The notes under the pieces: generated by a model
Told to the model about the DNA's origin: nothing
What the model saw: the letters and a program-made list of their open reading frames with translations, nothing else
Databases searched by the model: none
Assembly (NCBI RefSeq): GCF_001559075.2
Contig: NZ_CP014015.2
Location: 806,001 to 870,000 of the forward strand
Direction: 5' to 3'
DNA: 64,000 bases
DNA from: Citrobacter amalonaticus
GTDB taxonomy: Bacteria; Pseudomonadota; Gammaproteobacteria; Enterobacterales; Enterobacteriaceae
Translations under genes and position numbers: made by a program
In this document: one piece after another, positions 55,035 through 62,939 of the stretch
Layout: each line of letters opens with the position of its first letter
Position numbering within the stretch: position 1 is the first letter of the stretch

Positions 55035-55496
55035 ATGACCGATATAATGAGTGATAAAGGGACATCTAATTACGGAGTAATTTCAGACATGCATATGAAT
55101 AAATTGTATGGATATCTTATCGATTCCTCTGTTCTCTACTTGCCATTTCAGCAGCAGCTCATCAGTAACCGGGGGAATTCCTGCCAGTTACGTAGCACGA
55201 TGAGTGAACTGATGTTTTTTCTTATGCGGCACGCAGAGAGAGGCATTGTTAGCGATGACGAAATTATATTTAACGTTTGGGAAAAAAATCAACTTTCTGG
55301 CACCTATAGCCGCTTATGGCAAGTGATGCAAAATCTGAAACAGAAACTCGATGAAGTCGGTGTAGAGAATGAGATGTTTATTCGTGTCAGAGGGAAGGGA
55401 TATTATCTGATGAATGATAAAATAACCCCACTCTATACATTTGATAAGAGCCAGCAAGTTAAAGAGATTAGCCACGCTAATTTCTCACAAATTTAA
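55035..55496 (+). CDS. winged-helix DNA-binding protein without receiver or membrane segment
   Basis: A 153-residue cytoplasmic protein made mostly of one OmpR-type winged helix: LRSTMSELMFFLMRHAERGIVSDDEIIFNVWEK, then the recognition helix region SRLWQVMQNLKQKLDEVG and the wing IRVRGKGYYLMND. It has no receiver domain and no membrane anchor, unlike OmpR or CadC. The position after the YqeI/YqeJ-like pair recalls E. coli yqeK, but I cannot confirm homology. The start at 55035 has only a weak CAGAG box. A later ATG at 55047 is possible. Presumed transcription factor, target unknown. Confidence 0.6.
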   Translation: MTDIMSDKGTSNYGVISDMHMNKLYGYLIDSSVLYLPFQQQLISNRGNSCQLRSTMSELMFFLMRHAERGIVSDDEIIFNVWEKNQLSGTYSRLWQVMQNLKQKLDEVGVENEMFIRVRGKGYYLMNDKITPLYTFDKSQQVKEISHANFSQI

Positions 55497-55761
55497 CCTC
55501 ATCCAGGTAAAAATTTTATCTCGCTGAGCGTGATGAGTGCTTAATATTTTCGCACACGTAAAACGGCTCAAAACTGAATATCACCTTCAGAGTAATTGAG
55601 GTTCTTGCATCCAATGTGTTAACTGATACGGGTATACCGGTAGCTATTTCAACCTCGATTTCAGTACCCGATGCAAATGAGTGAGCCTCATTTTACAGGC
55701 AGCAAAGTTAGAAGGGAGGGTTATTTCAATAACCCAATAATAACCAACAAGGAGTGACCGG

Positions 55762-56313
55762 ATGAAAAATCGTATTTTGTTTAGTGCCATGTTTGTATGT
55801 TCTGCCTTTGCGCTCTCTGGCTGTGACAGCAGCAGCGACAGCACAGCGGAGGCCAACAGCACGAAGATCCTCGGAGGTAAAGCAACCATCGTACTGCCGG
55901 AAGGGTACAAAATAATGCCTCAGGATATGCTGGAGAAAAAATATACTCAGGCGGCACAACGCCCAAAAGAAGCCTGGTATGTTGAAAGCGAGGGAGGGAA
56001 AGTGACAATGGCTTTTAGCATGACCACCAACCCGATGAAAGAGTCTCAACTTCCAAAATTTGCGGAGATGATGAAAAATCAACTCAGCGCATTTTCCCCA
56101 CACGTTTCTGAAGTGACCGTGAACGGCAAAAAAATGCAGCGTTTACAGATGACCACCCCCGATATCAATAATCCTGCAACGGGTATTTATAACGTCATGC
56201 AGTTCTCTTCACTGGAAGACAAGTTGCTGATTACCACCTTCAACAGCACTGATGATCTGAAAGAGAAATACAGCGCGGCGGGCGTGGAAGCGCTTTCCTC
56301 CCTGAAATATTGA
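55762..56313 (+). CDS. DcrB-like lipoprotein (second paralogue)
   Basis: A 183-residue lipoprotein. The lipobox is FALSGC with Cys21, and Asp follows at +2, the classical inner-membrane retention signal, so it should face the periplasm from the inner membrane, as DcrB does. The mature domain is of the DcrB/DUF1795 type: ILGGKATIVLPEGYK, RPKEAWYVESEGGKVTMAFSM, AEMMKNQLSAFSP, VNGKKMQRLQM, and LKEKYSAAGVEALSSLKY. It is a paralogue of the periplasmic protein at 51297-51884. Start ATG 55762 follows an AAGGAG box. The role is unknown. Confidence 0.8.
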   Translation: MKNRILFSAMFVCSAFALSGCDSSSDSTAEANSTKILGGKATIVLPEGYKIMPQDMLEKKYTQAAQRPKEAWYVESEGGKVTMAFSMTTNPMKESQLPKFAEMMKNQLSAFSPHVSEVTVNGKKMQRLQMTTPDINNPATGIYNVMQFSSLEDKLLITTFNSTDDLKEKYSAAGVEALSSLKY

Positions 56314-56362
56314 TCGCCTACAGGGGTGCTGGCGCGCCCCTTTATTATATAAAGGAGCCCGG

Positions 56363-57241
56363 ATGAACAGGGAGGTCTTACTTAGCCAGTTTTATGCATT
56401 TCTGACCGTGGCGATCTGGTCCAGCGCCTATGTCTACACCAAAGTCGCATTGATGACATTCTCGGCCACAGCCCTCGGTCTCATGCGTTGCGGGGTCGCT
56501 ACGCTTTGTCTGATGGTACTACTCACTCTTAATCGACAACTCACCATCAAGTGGCGCCATATTCCCGTTTTTATGCTCTCCGGCGCGAGTGGCTTTTCAC
56601 TGTATTTTATTGCCTTTAATACGGGTTCCCTCACCCTGAACCCCACCACCGCCAGCATTATCATTGCACTGTGCCCGATCATCAGCGCACTGCTGGCACG
56701 CATGATATTTAAGGAAAAGTTGCGGATGAGCCAGTGGCTGGCCACGCTGACTGCGTTTTCTGCAGTACTGTTTATCTCGCTTCAGGAAGGGTCTTTGCTG
56801 ATATCACAGGGAATTATCTGGATGCTGGGCGCTGCCGCCTTACTGGCACTCTATAATGTGATACAGCGCAGGATGAACCAACAGATATCCACGTTGCAGA
56901 TGACGGCATACAGCTTTCTGTTCGGCACCGTCATGCTGCTGGGGTATGCCCCTGACGCACTCAGCGAGTTGCAGGATGCCCCATCAGGCGCAGTAACTCT
57001 GGTGATTTATCTTGGTCTCTTCCCCGGCGCTGTCGCCTATATCACCTGGGGGAAAGCACTGTCCTTAGCCGAAAATACCGGGCAAGTTACCCACTGGATG
57101 TTTTTAACGCCCTGTCTGGCACTGCTGCTGGAGTATATCGTCAGCGGTACCTATCCGGGAAAAGTCACCCTGGTCGGTGGCGCCATTATTCTGCTTTGTC
57201 TGCTTTGTTTTTTACGCAATAATAAAAACCATGAACGATAA
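56363..57241 (+). CDS. EamA/DMT-family transporter
   Basis: A 292-residue inner-membrane protein with ten hydrophobic segments and two EamA repeats, the first beginning FYAFLTVAIWSSAYVYTKVAL and the second AALLALYNVIQRRM. The end of each repeat shows the usual glycine-rich helix (TLVGGAIILLCLLCFL). Members export amino acids or other metabolites; the substrate here is unknown. Start ATG 56363 follows AAAGGAG and lies 49 bases after the lipoprotein gene, so the two may be co-transcribed. It overlaps the next gene by 11 bases. Confidence 0.85.
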   Translation: MNREVLLSQFYAFLTVAIWSSAYVYTKVALMTFSATALGLMRCGVATLCLMVLLTLNRQLTIKWRHIPVFMLSGASGFSLYFIAFNTGSLTLNPTTASIIIALCPIISALLARMIFKEKLRMSQWLATLTAFSAVLFISLQEGSLLISQGIIWMLGAAALLALYNVIQRRMNQQISTLQMTAYSFLFGTVMLLGYAPDALSELQDAPSGAVTLVIYLGLFPGAVAYITWGKALSLAENTGQVTHWMFLTPCLALLLEYIVSGTYPGKVTLVGGAIILLCLLCFLRNNKNHER

Positions 57242-57746
57242 CGCAGGCTGTATATCCCCTCGGAAAAAGCACCGTGCAACGCGCATTTTTTGGTTACTCT
57301 GCGCGCTGATGCTGATCTCGCTCGTCGTCGCCGCTAACAGCCTGATCGTGTTTACGTGGTTTCATCGCATTCCGTCGGTACTGCTGGTGCTGTGCAGCCT
57401 TGTTATTTTACCAGCAGGAACCGGGATTTTCTGGCGGATCATGGCGCTTCTCCCGGCCTGTTTTATTGCCGTGTTACTGTATTGGTTGCTCCTGTTTTTT
57501 GCTCCCCGTGAATTCCAGCGCGAATATATATCGCCATCAGGTGAAAAACATCTGGTCATTGAGTATGACCATGCCAGTCGACCGTCCCTCTATAGTCGCC
57601 ATTCTATTTTTATGCTACCGATTGCAACTCCAGACTTTGTGGGCTCAACAGAGATACTTTTCTGGCGTGTCGAATGGTTGTCGGATGATGAAATACGCCT
57701 TCAGCGATCCGATGACACAGTTTCGGTCAATATCCCGCTTCACTGA
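57231..57746 (+). CDS. uncharacterised membrane protein coupled to the EamA gene
   Basis: A 171-residue protein with three predicted membrane helices (about 19-41, 47-64 and 68-90) and a soluble C-terminal domain of about 80 residues containing YISPSGEKHLVIEYDH and EILFWRVEWLSDDEIRLQ. I chose ATG 57231, which overlaps the end of the EamA gene by 11 bases, and not the upstream frame that runs inside it. I do not recognise the family. The tight overlap suggests it functions with the transporter or is simply co-expressed. Confidence 0.6.
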   Translation: MNDNAGCISPRKKHRATRIFWLLCALMLISLVVAANSLIVFTWFHRIPSVLLVLCSLVILPAGTGIFWRIMALLPACFIAVLLYWLLLFFAPREFQREYISPSGEKHLVIEYDHASRPSLYSRHSIFMLPIATPDFVGSTEILFWRVEWLSDDEIRLQRSDDTVSVNIPLH

Positions 57747-57766
57747 TAAGATCGCACTTGTGTGGA

Positions 57767-58327
57767 TTACCAGAATCGTCTAAAGATAAGCGCGATGAGA
57801 TAAAAAATAGTTGTCGGAATAAAGGGAATCCCGATCATAATGAACATGTTAATGATTTCAACGTTTTTTACCACTAAATAAATATCACGATAAAAAACCT
57901 TAATCAAAACGACACAGACAGGAACCAGAATACCGAGGAAAAACCACATTTCATAGATTAAATCCGGTCCTTGCTTGCTCGGTGATACAATGCTGCGATT
58001 CTGTTTCAGTAATGTCGCAAGCTGCGCATTACCTGCAAGATGTTTATTCTCCACAAGGAGCTGAATACCTTGCATCATTCCCTGCTTAACCGGTGGCGAA
58101 ATTCCGGAAACATTTTTTATTTTACCATCAATGAAAACCAGCTCATTGAGTACGTAAAAACTTTCCGCAGGTACATCAGGTGAGCAACCCACCAATTTCC
58201 CGTCTAACACAATAGCGACAAATTTATGCGGACTTGTATTTTTCACAACAACAATGAGCTCAATACGATGAGAGCCAATTTCAGCCCCCACCTTTTCTAC
58301 ATCACCAATTTCCGTAATATCAGCCAT
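57767..58327 (-). CDS. uncharacterised protein with two C-terminal membrane helices
   Basis: A 186-residue protein. The first 115 residues are soluble (MADITEIGDVEKVGAEIGSH; IELIVVVKNTSPHKFVAIVL), and the C-terminus has two hydrophobic stretches, MWFFLGILVPVCVVLIKVF and INMFIMIGIPFIPTTIFYL, so it is anchored at its tail. The start is uncertain: ATG 58327 has a GGAG box 11 bases away, while a GTG at 58339 directly abuts it. No family was recognised. It is convergent with the 57231 gene (20-base gap) and lies 88 bases downstream of the OmpR-type gene on the same strand. Confidence 0.55.
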   Translation of the reverse strand: MADITEIGDVEKVGAEIGSHRIELIVVVKNTSPHKFVAIVLDGKLVGCSPDVPAESFYVLNELVFIDGKIKNVSGISPPVKQGMMQGIQLLVENKHLAGNAQLATLLKQNRSIVSPSKQGPDLIYEMWFFLGILVPVCVVLIKVFYRDIYLVVKNVEIINMFIMIGIPFIPTTIFYLIALIFRRFW

Positions 58328-58415
58328 GATAAATTTCACTCCATTCTAGAAATGGTGCACTAATGCAACTCAGTTTATTTTGGGGAGATTTCTACGCAAG
58401 GTGTGCAACGTAACG

Positions 58416-59063
58416 CTACAGGAGTCGATATCCCTGACCTGACAACGTCTTGATAATCCCTTTCCCCAGCTTTTTTCTCAGTGACGAGACGTGTACTTCG
58501 ATGACATTGCTGCCAATGACCTCCCCCCATGAACAGAGCTTATCTTCCAGATAACGTCGGGAGAGTACCCTCTCTTTGTTCATCATAAACACCTCCAGGA
58601 GGGATAGTTCCCTGGGTGTTAAATCCACCTCCTCACCGTTCACTTTGACTTCACGCGAACTGGTGTTATAGACAATATTACTGTGTATTAAAATCGACGG
58701 AGCTAATGTGCAGCTCCTGCGGACAGCTGCATGAAGCCGGGCATTTAGCTCTTGCATATCAACAGGAAAATCAATGCAGTCGTTGAGCCCTAAATTAAAA
58801 CATTTTACCCTTTCAGCCACATCACCATTCTCAATCAATGAGATTAAGGCAAATGTTGAATTTTTACAGTGCCACTGTGTTGTGGTGCTTAAGCATTGAT
58901 CGGTTGGATTCAAAAGAATGATGGCACAATAATGTGCCGTGTTTAAAAAGGCCTCACCTTGCGAAATATTTCTCACACGATCAATAACATTTCCTGATTT
59001 GCTGAGACTGGAGTACAGGCGTTGCGCTTTAATTTCATCCTCACTAATCAATAATAATCTCAC
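58416..59063 (-). CDS. OmpR-family regulator with degenerate receiver
   Basis: A 215-residue protein with receiver (about 1-110) and winged-helix (about 120-215) domains. The acidic pair survives as ED (LLISEDEIKA) but the phosphoacceptor Asp is Asn52 (AIILLNPTDQC), and the conserved Lys before Pro is Phe (CIDFPVDMQEL). The DNA-binding domain is intact: LTPRELSLLEVFMMNKERVLSRRYLEDKL, NVIEVHVSSLRKKLG and the wing LSGQGYRLL. I moved the start to GTG 59063, because a perfect AGGAGG lies 6 bases before it and the usual MRLLLISEDE N-terminus results. It would act without phosphorylation. No histidine kinase gene is nearby. Confidence 0.8.
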   Translation of the reverse strand: MRLLLISEDEIKAQRLYSSLSKSGNVIDRVRNISQGEAFLNTAHYCAIILLNPTDQCLSTTTQWHCKNSTFALISLIENGDVAERVKCFNLGLNDCIDFPVDMQELNARLHAAVRRSCTLAPSILIHSNIVYNTSSREVKVNGEEVDLTPRELSLLEVFMMNKERVLSRRYLEDKLCSWGEVIGSNVIEVHVSSLRKKLGKGIIKTLSGQGYRLL

Positions 59064-59142
59064 CAATGCCCTCCTTGACATGATGGAAGCATGTTAATCA
59101 GATCAGAGACTTATTTCTCAGAGAGTGCTAACCCAGCAGGGT

Positions 59143-59175
59143 AAAAAATATTGAGCCAACCAGAGTGACTGGCTC
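59143..59175 (-). terminator. terminator of the YhfL-like gene
   Basis: GAGCCA (59153-59158) and TGGCTC (59170-59175) form the stem; on the minus strand AATATTTTTT follows. It closes a one-gene transcript. Confidence 0.75.
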
Positions 59176-59184
59176 ATATGGAGA

Positions 59185-59352
59185 TTACTGATCGACAGGA
59201 CCACAGCCACCAATAATCTTAGAAATAGAAATTGCCGGGTGCAGTAAATAATCGTAATCACAGTTCTTTTGTTTATTATAGACGCTACCTGTGCAGCCAG
59301 AAATGACAGAGATAGCAATAGCAAGCAGAGAAAATTTAATTACCTTTGACAT
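59185..59352 (-). CDS. small YhfL-like lipoprotein
   Basis: A 55-residue lipoprotein on the minus strand. It begins MSKVIKFSLLAIAISVISGC, with the lipidated Cys at 20 and Thr at +2, so it should reach the outer membrane. The mature part KNCDYDYLLHPAISISKIIG is, as far as I recall, nearly identical to E. coli YhfL in its second half. The ATG at 59352 has a GGAG box 6 bases upstream, and a terminator follows the stop. The function of YhfL is unknown. Whether a second copy exists elsewhere in the genome cannot be seen here. Confidence 0.8.
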   Translation of the reverse strand: MSKVIKFSLLAIAISVISGCTGSVYNKQKNCDYDYLLHPAISISKIIGGCGPVDQ

Positions 59353-59744
59353 GTTGTCTCCTTGGTGTAGAAAATGATACCAACGTTACGCTTTCATCTA
59401 TTTTCAGTCAGAATAAGGTCTGACCGGGAAAACGTTGAAATATTATTATCAACAAGCTCTGGCAAGAGCAATACATAAAACAACATTAAGACAATAAAGA
59501 CATTATCAACTTTATAGGTTTTATGAACTTTTATATTGCCGTCAGATTAATGACACTCCCTTGTTAGCCTATAAATATCCTATTAATCTGAATGTTCGGG
59601 TTTTAATCCAGTAAAAATCAAGATAATCAGCATTTTTATCTTTAGGGTATTGATTATGCATACCAAGGAAAACAAAAAAAACAGGTGGGAAGATCAGCGC
59701 CTGACGGCGCTGTGAAACTTTACCAATGAAACAAAATCCTGCCG
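59353..59744. other. AT-rich spacer at the island's right edge
   Basis: Mostly AT-rich, without a credible gene. AGCGCC/GGCGCT (59695-59710) forms a small hairpin beyond the rlmM stop that may serve as its terminator. No direct repeat matching the left edge was found by eye. Confidence 0.45.
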
Positions 59745-60845
59745 TTAGCGCTCGTCGCGACGTCCACCTACTGCGGCCCACAGGCGACGCACGTGTACCG
59801 TCACTTCTTCACGGTCGTGATACAACTGCCGCGCCTGAATCTGCGCATTCACGCCATGTTCATCAAGCTGCGTCTGGATATAGGCCAGGTTCTGCGAGAC
59901 CTCTTCGTAGCGCTTTTTCATCGGCAACTTGAGGTTAAAGATGGTTTCCCGACACCAGCCATTGACCAGCCACTGCGCCATCAGCGCTGCCACTTTCGCC
60001 GGCTTCTCAACCATATCGCACACCATCCACGAGATGTTGTTGCGGTTGGGGCGATACTTAAAGCCGTCTTCGCGCAGCCAGGTGACCTGTCCGGTATCCA
60101 TCAGGCTTTGCGCCATCGGGCCGTTATCGACCGAATACACCCACATGTTGCGTTTGACCAGTTGATAAGTCCAGCCGCCGGGACAGGCGCCTAAATCCAC
60201 CGCGTACATCCCGTTTGCCAGACGTTCATCCCACTCATCTTGCGGAATAAATACGTGCAGCGCTTCTTCCAGCTTCAGCGTCGAGCGGCTGGGCGCATCG
60301 GCAGGGAACTTCAGGCGCGGAATGCCCATATAGTATGGCGAGTTATTACTGGCATACGAGTAGCCGGTATAGCAGCAGCCTGGCGCGATAAAGAAGACGT
60401 GCACCACCGGGCGCTTCGGCGTCTCATAATTCGTCAGCACACCGGCGTCGCGCAGCGCGGCTCGCAGTGGCACCGTAAATTTGCGGCAAAACTTCATCAG
60501 CTCTTTGCTTTCGTTCGTATCCGCCACTTCCACGCGCAGATCGCCACCCTTCTCCACCACACCCTGCAACATACCGACAATCGGCGTAATGCGATCTTCC
60601 GGCGGCAAGTGCTGGAGTAACTCGCCCACCACAAACCACTGACGGGCAAAAATCAGCGAACTGAACGGCAGCTCGCTGATAATTTTTTCGGCGTCTTCGG
60701 CCTGATAGCACTCATAGATGACATAGCCCGCATTTTCTTTGACGCGAGCAAAACCGAAACGCTCCCGACGCCCTGCTTTATCGGTAATTTCTGCGGCACA
60801 CTCTTTTTCAAAGCCCGGGCGACACAACAACACAACCTTATTCAT
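59745..60845 (-). CDS. rlmM: 23S rRNA (cytidine(2498)-2'-O)-methyltransferase RlmM
   Basis: A 366-residue methyltransferase acting on C2498 of 23S rRNA. The N-terminal THUMP-like part begins VVLLCRPGFEKECAAEITDKAG; the catalytic domain has the SAM motif YAVDLGACPGGWTYQLVKR and WMVCDMVEKPAKVA, and the Lys of the K-D-K-E tetrad lies in FNLKLPMKKRYEEV. Length matches E. coli. It marks the return to the conserved backbone and overlaps ygdD by 8 bases. Confidence 0.97.
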   Translation of the reverse strand: MNKVVLLCRPGFEKECAAEITDKAGRRERFGFARVKENAGYVIYECYQAEDAEKIISELPFSSLIFARQWFVVGELLQHLPPEDRITPIVGMLQGVVEKGGDLRVEVADTNESKELMKFCRKFTVPLRAALRDAGVLTNYETPKRPVVHVFFIAPGCCYTGYSYASNNSPYYMGIPRLKFPADAPSRSTLKLEEALHVFIPQDEWDERLANGMYAVDLGACPGGWTYQLVKRNMWVYSVDNGPMAQSLMDTGQVTWLREDGFKYRPNRNNISWMVCDMVEKPAKVAALMAQWLVNGWCRETIFNLKLPMKKRYEEVSQNLAYIQTQLDEHGVNAQIQARQLYHDREEVTVHVRRLWAAVGGRRDER

Positions 60846-61233
60846 GAACTACGCCCTTACGCTTCAAACGGATGGCGCCGATTAACATCAGCACCCAACC
60901 TGCCAGGAAGCTGACGCCGCCGACAGGGGTAACAAACGCCCACAGGCGCAGATGAGACAGCGCCAGGCAATACAGGCTGCCGCTAAACAGCACCGTTCCT
61001 AGCGCGAGGAAAACGCTACTCCAGTAAAACCAGATGCTGATCCGGCGTTGCATCGCAACCGACAGCCCGAAGATCGCCAGCGTATGAAACGCCTGATATT
61101 GCAGGCCGGTCTGGATCCAGCTCATTTCAACCACACCGAGGGTTTTGCTCAGGACATGCGCACCGAAAGCACCCAGAGCGACATAAATAAAGCCACTGAT
61201 AGCGGCAAAAATCAGCATAAAACGGCTGGTCAT
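60838..61233 (-). CDS. ygdD: DUF423 inner-membrane protein YgdD
   Basis: A 131-residue protein with four hydrophobic helices of the DUF423 family (GFIYVALGAFGAHVLSKTLG; LQYQAFHTLAIFG; GTVLFSGSLYCLAL; PVGGVSFLAGWVLMLIGA). The family has no assigned reaction. It lies between gcvA and rlmM on the same strand, overlapping rlmM by 8 bases, as in E. coli. Confidence 0.95.
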   Translation of the reverse strand: MTSRFMLIFAAISGFIYVALGAFGAHVLSKTLGVVEMSWIQTGLQYQAFHTLAIFGLSVAMQRRISIWFYWSSVFLALGTVLFSGSLYCLALSHLRLWAFVTPVGGVSFLAGWVLMLIGAIRLKRKGVVHE

Positions 61234-61251
61234 GGTAATACCCTACGTAAG

Positions 61252-62169
61252 TTATTGTTCGTAACGAAAGCGGAATTTTTCTTGTTCCGTGGCCGCTTTC
61301 GCCAGTATCCACTGACGGAAGGCGGCTATTTTACCCAGTTCTGCCTGACTGTCATGACAAACCAGATAAAATGCGTTTTTACTGACCAGTACATCATTAA
61401 ACGGGCAGACCAGTCGTCCCGCTTCAATTTCTGACTGCGCCATCACGTTATTCGCCAGCGCCACGCCCTGTCCGTGAATCGCGGCCTGCAGCACCATCGC
61501 ACTGTGGCTAAAGATAGGTCCCTGCTGGACGTTGATGTGATTTAACCCCAGCTGTCGCGTATAGGTTTGCCAGTCACGACGCGAGGCATCATGCAGCAAA
61601 GTATGCGAAGCCAAATCCTCTGGCGATTTCAGGGGCTTTTCACCTGTCAGCAGCAGCGGAGAACATACCGGCAGCAGATATTCGGCGTACAATTTCTCTA
61701 CGCGCAATCCAGGCCAGTTACCGCGGCCATAAAAAATCGCCACGTCGACGTCGTCCGCCAGTTTGTCTTCCTGACGGTCCACCGCCTGGATTCTGACGTC
61801 AATTCCCGGATAAGCTGAGTTAAAGCTAGAGAGTCGGGGCACCAGCCACTGAATCGCAAAACTGGGCAATAAACTGACCGTCAGCGCCCCCTTTGCACTC
61901 CGCGCCTGAAGTTTACGCGTCGCTTCGGTTAATTGCGAAAAAATCTCTTTTATGTCGAGAAAGTAGCTCTGTCCTTCTTCGGTAAGAAGAAGAGAACGGT
62001 TGCGTCGGCGAAACAGCTTAAGTCCCAAAAAATCCTCAAGTGACTTGATTTGGTGGCTTACTGCGGCCTGCGTCACAAAAAGCTCTTCTGCTGCGCGGGT
62101 GAAGCTCAGATGCCGTGCGGCGGCATCAAAAACACGTAATGCGTTCAGAGGTGGAAGTCGTTTTGACAT
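61252..62169 (-). CDS. gcvA: glycine cleavage system regulator GcvA (LysR family)
   Basis: A 305-residue LysR-type regulator that controls gcvTHP and activates the divergent gcvB sRNA gene. The N-terminal helix-turn-helix is LPPLNALRVFDAAARHLSFTRAAEELFVTQAAVSHQIKSLEDFLG; the effector domain follows (FAIQWLVPRLSSF; VDVAIFYGRGNWPGL). Full length. It faces gcvB across a 128-base spacer, the standard arrangement. Confidence 0.97.
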   Translation of the reverse strand: MSKRLPPLNALRVFDAAARHLSFTRAAEELFVTQAAVSHQIKSLEDFLGLKLFRRRNRSLLLTEEGQSYFLDIKEIFSQLTEATRKLQARSAKGALTVSLLPSFAIQWLVPRLSSFNSAYPGIDVRIQAVDRQEDKLADDVDVAIFYGRGNWPGLRVEKLYAEYLLPVCSPLLLTGEKPLKSPEDLASHTLLHDASRRDWQTYTRQLGLNHINVQQGPIFSHSAMVLQAAIHGQGVALANNVMAQSEIEAGRLVCPFNDVLVSKNAFYLVCHDSQAELGKIAAFRQWILAKAATEQEKFRFRYEQ

Positions 62170-62297
62170 GGCTTTTAAACTTTGATGTTAAAAGAATTTA
62201 ACAATTAGGCTACACCATGTAACCTATTAGTTTTTTTAATCTGAGCCATTATAATTTGTCCGTTGAGGAACTACCAGCAAATACCTATAGTGGCGGC

Positions 62298-62503
62298 ACT
62301 TCCTGAGCCGGAACGAAAAGTTTTATCGGAATGCGTGTTCTGGTGGGCTTTTGGCTTACGGTTGTGATGTTGTGTTGTTGTGTTTGCAATTGGTCTGCGA
62401 TTCAGACCACGGTAGCAACGCTACCCTTTTTCACTTCCTGTACATTTACCCTGTCTGTCCATAGTGATTAATGTAGCACCGCCAATTTGCGGTGCTTTTT
62501 TTT
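62298..62503 (+). ncRNA. gcvB: GcvB small RNA
   Basis: About 206 nt, divergent from gcvA. GcvB base-pairs with Hfq help to many mRNAs for amino-acid and peptide transporters. The 5' end ACTTCCTGAGCCGGAACG matches E. coli, as does the GU-rich R1 seed region (TGTGATGTTGTGTTGTTG, around 62366-62390). Two other conserved elements follow (AATTGGTCTGCGATTC and CACTTCCTGTACATTTACC). It ends with the terminator GCACCGCC/GGTGC plus T-run near 62476-62503. A few bases differ from E. coli (for example GGTGGGCTTTT in the first hairpin). Confidence 0.96.
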
Positions 62504-62519
62504 ACCTACTCTCTACCGA

Positions 62520-62747
62520 CTACTGATCCAACTCGACCATCTCTTTCACATCGGTACGATTGATCTGCTGTTTGTTGCCATTAGCGTCCTTGTACGAAAT
62601 CATCCCGGTTTCATCATCGGTTTTCGGCTTACCGTCCGCGACGATGCTACGCCCGTCATTGGTGTGCATCACGTAGTTCGGACCAGAACAGGCGCTCAGG
62701 GCAAAAGTCAGCATACATGCAGAGATAATTGCGGCAGTCTTTTTCAT
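62520..62747 (-). CDS. ygdI: YgdI/YgdR-family lipoprotein YgdI
   Basis: A 75-residue lipoprotein with lipobox LSAC (Cys20) and Ser at +2, so sorted to the outer membrane. The mature part is a small SH3-like domain (YVMHTNDGRSIVADGKPKTDDETGMISYKDANGN), as in E. coli YgdI. The start is ATG 62747, after an AAGGAG box; the frame upstream is not supported. It converges with gcvB. Function unknown. Confidence 0.95.
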   Translation of the reverse strand: MKKTAAIISACMLTFALSACSGPNYVMHTNDGRSIVADGKPKTDDETGMISYKDANGNKQQINRTDVKEMVELDQ

Positions 62748-62939
62748 CTTTTTCTCCTTAAAGCTGTTTATTCTATTTAAAACGTACTCTGTAACAGGCA
62801 TAAATATTTACCTAACATAATTCAGCATAAGCTACTGGTCTGATTTCGCCACAACATCCAGAAAATTCCTGGAGACCGTACACTTCTTGAATCAACGACC
62901 AATTTGCGCCACGATCGGGTTACTGAACCGAGGAATACC

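Noticed and set aside
59656..59715. 19-codon plus-strand frame MHTKENKKNRWEDQRLTAL
   Set aside because: Weak initiation region and its end coincides with the hairpin after rlmM.
50911..59744. Prophage or integrative element
   Set aside because: No integrase, transposase, phage structural gene, tRNA or flanking direct repeat was seen, so I call it only an accessory island.
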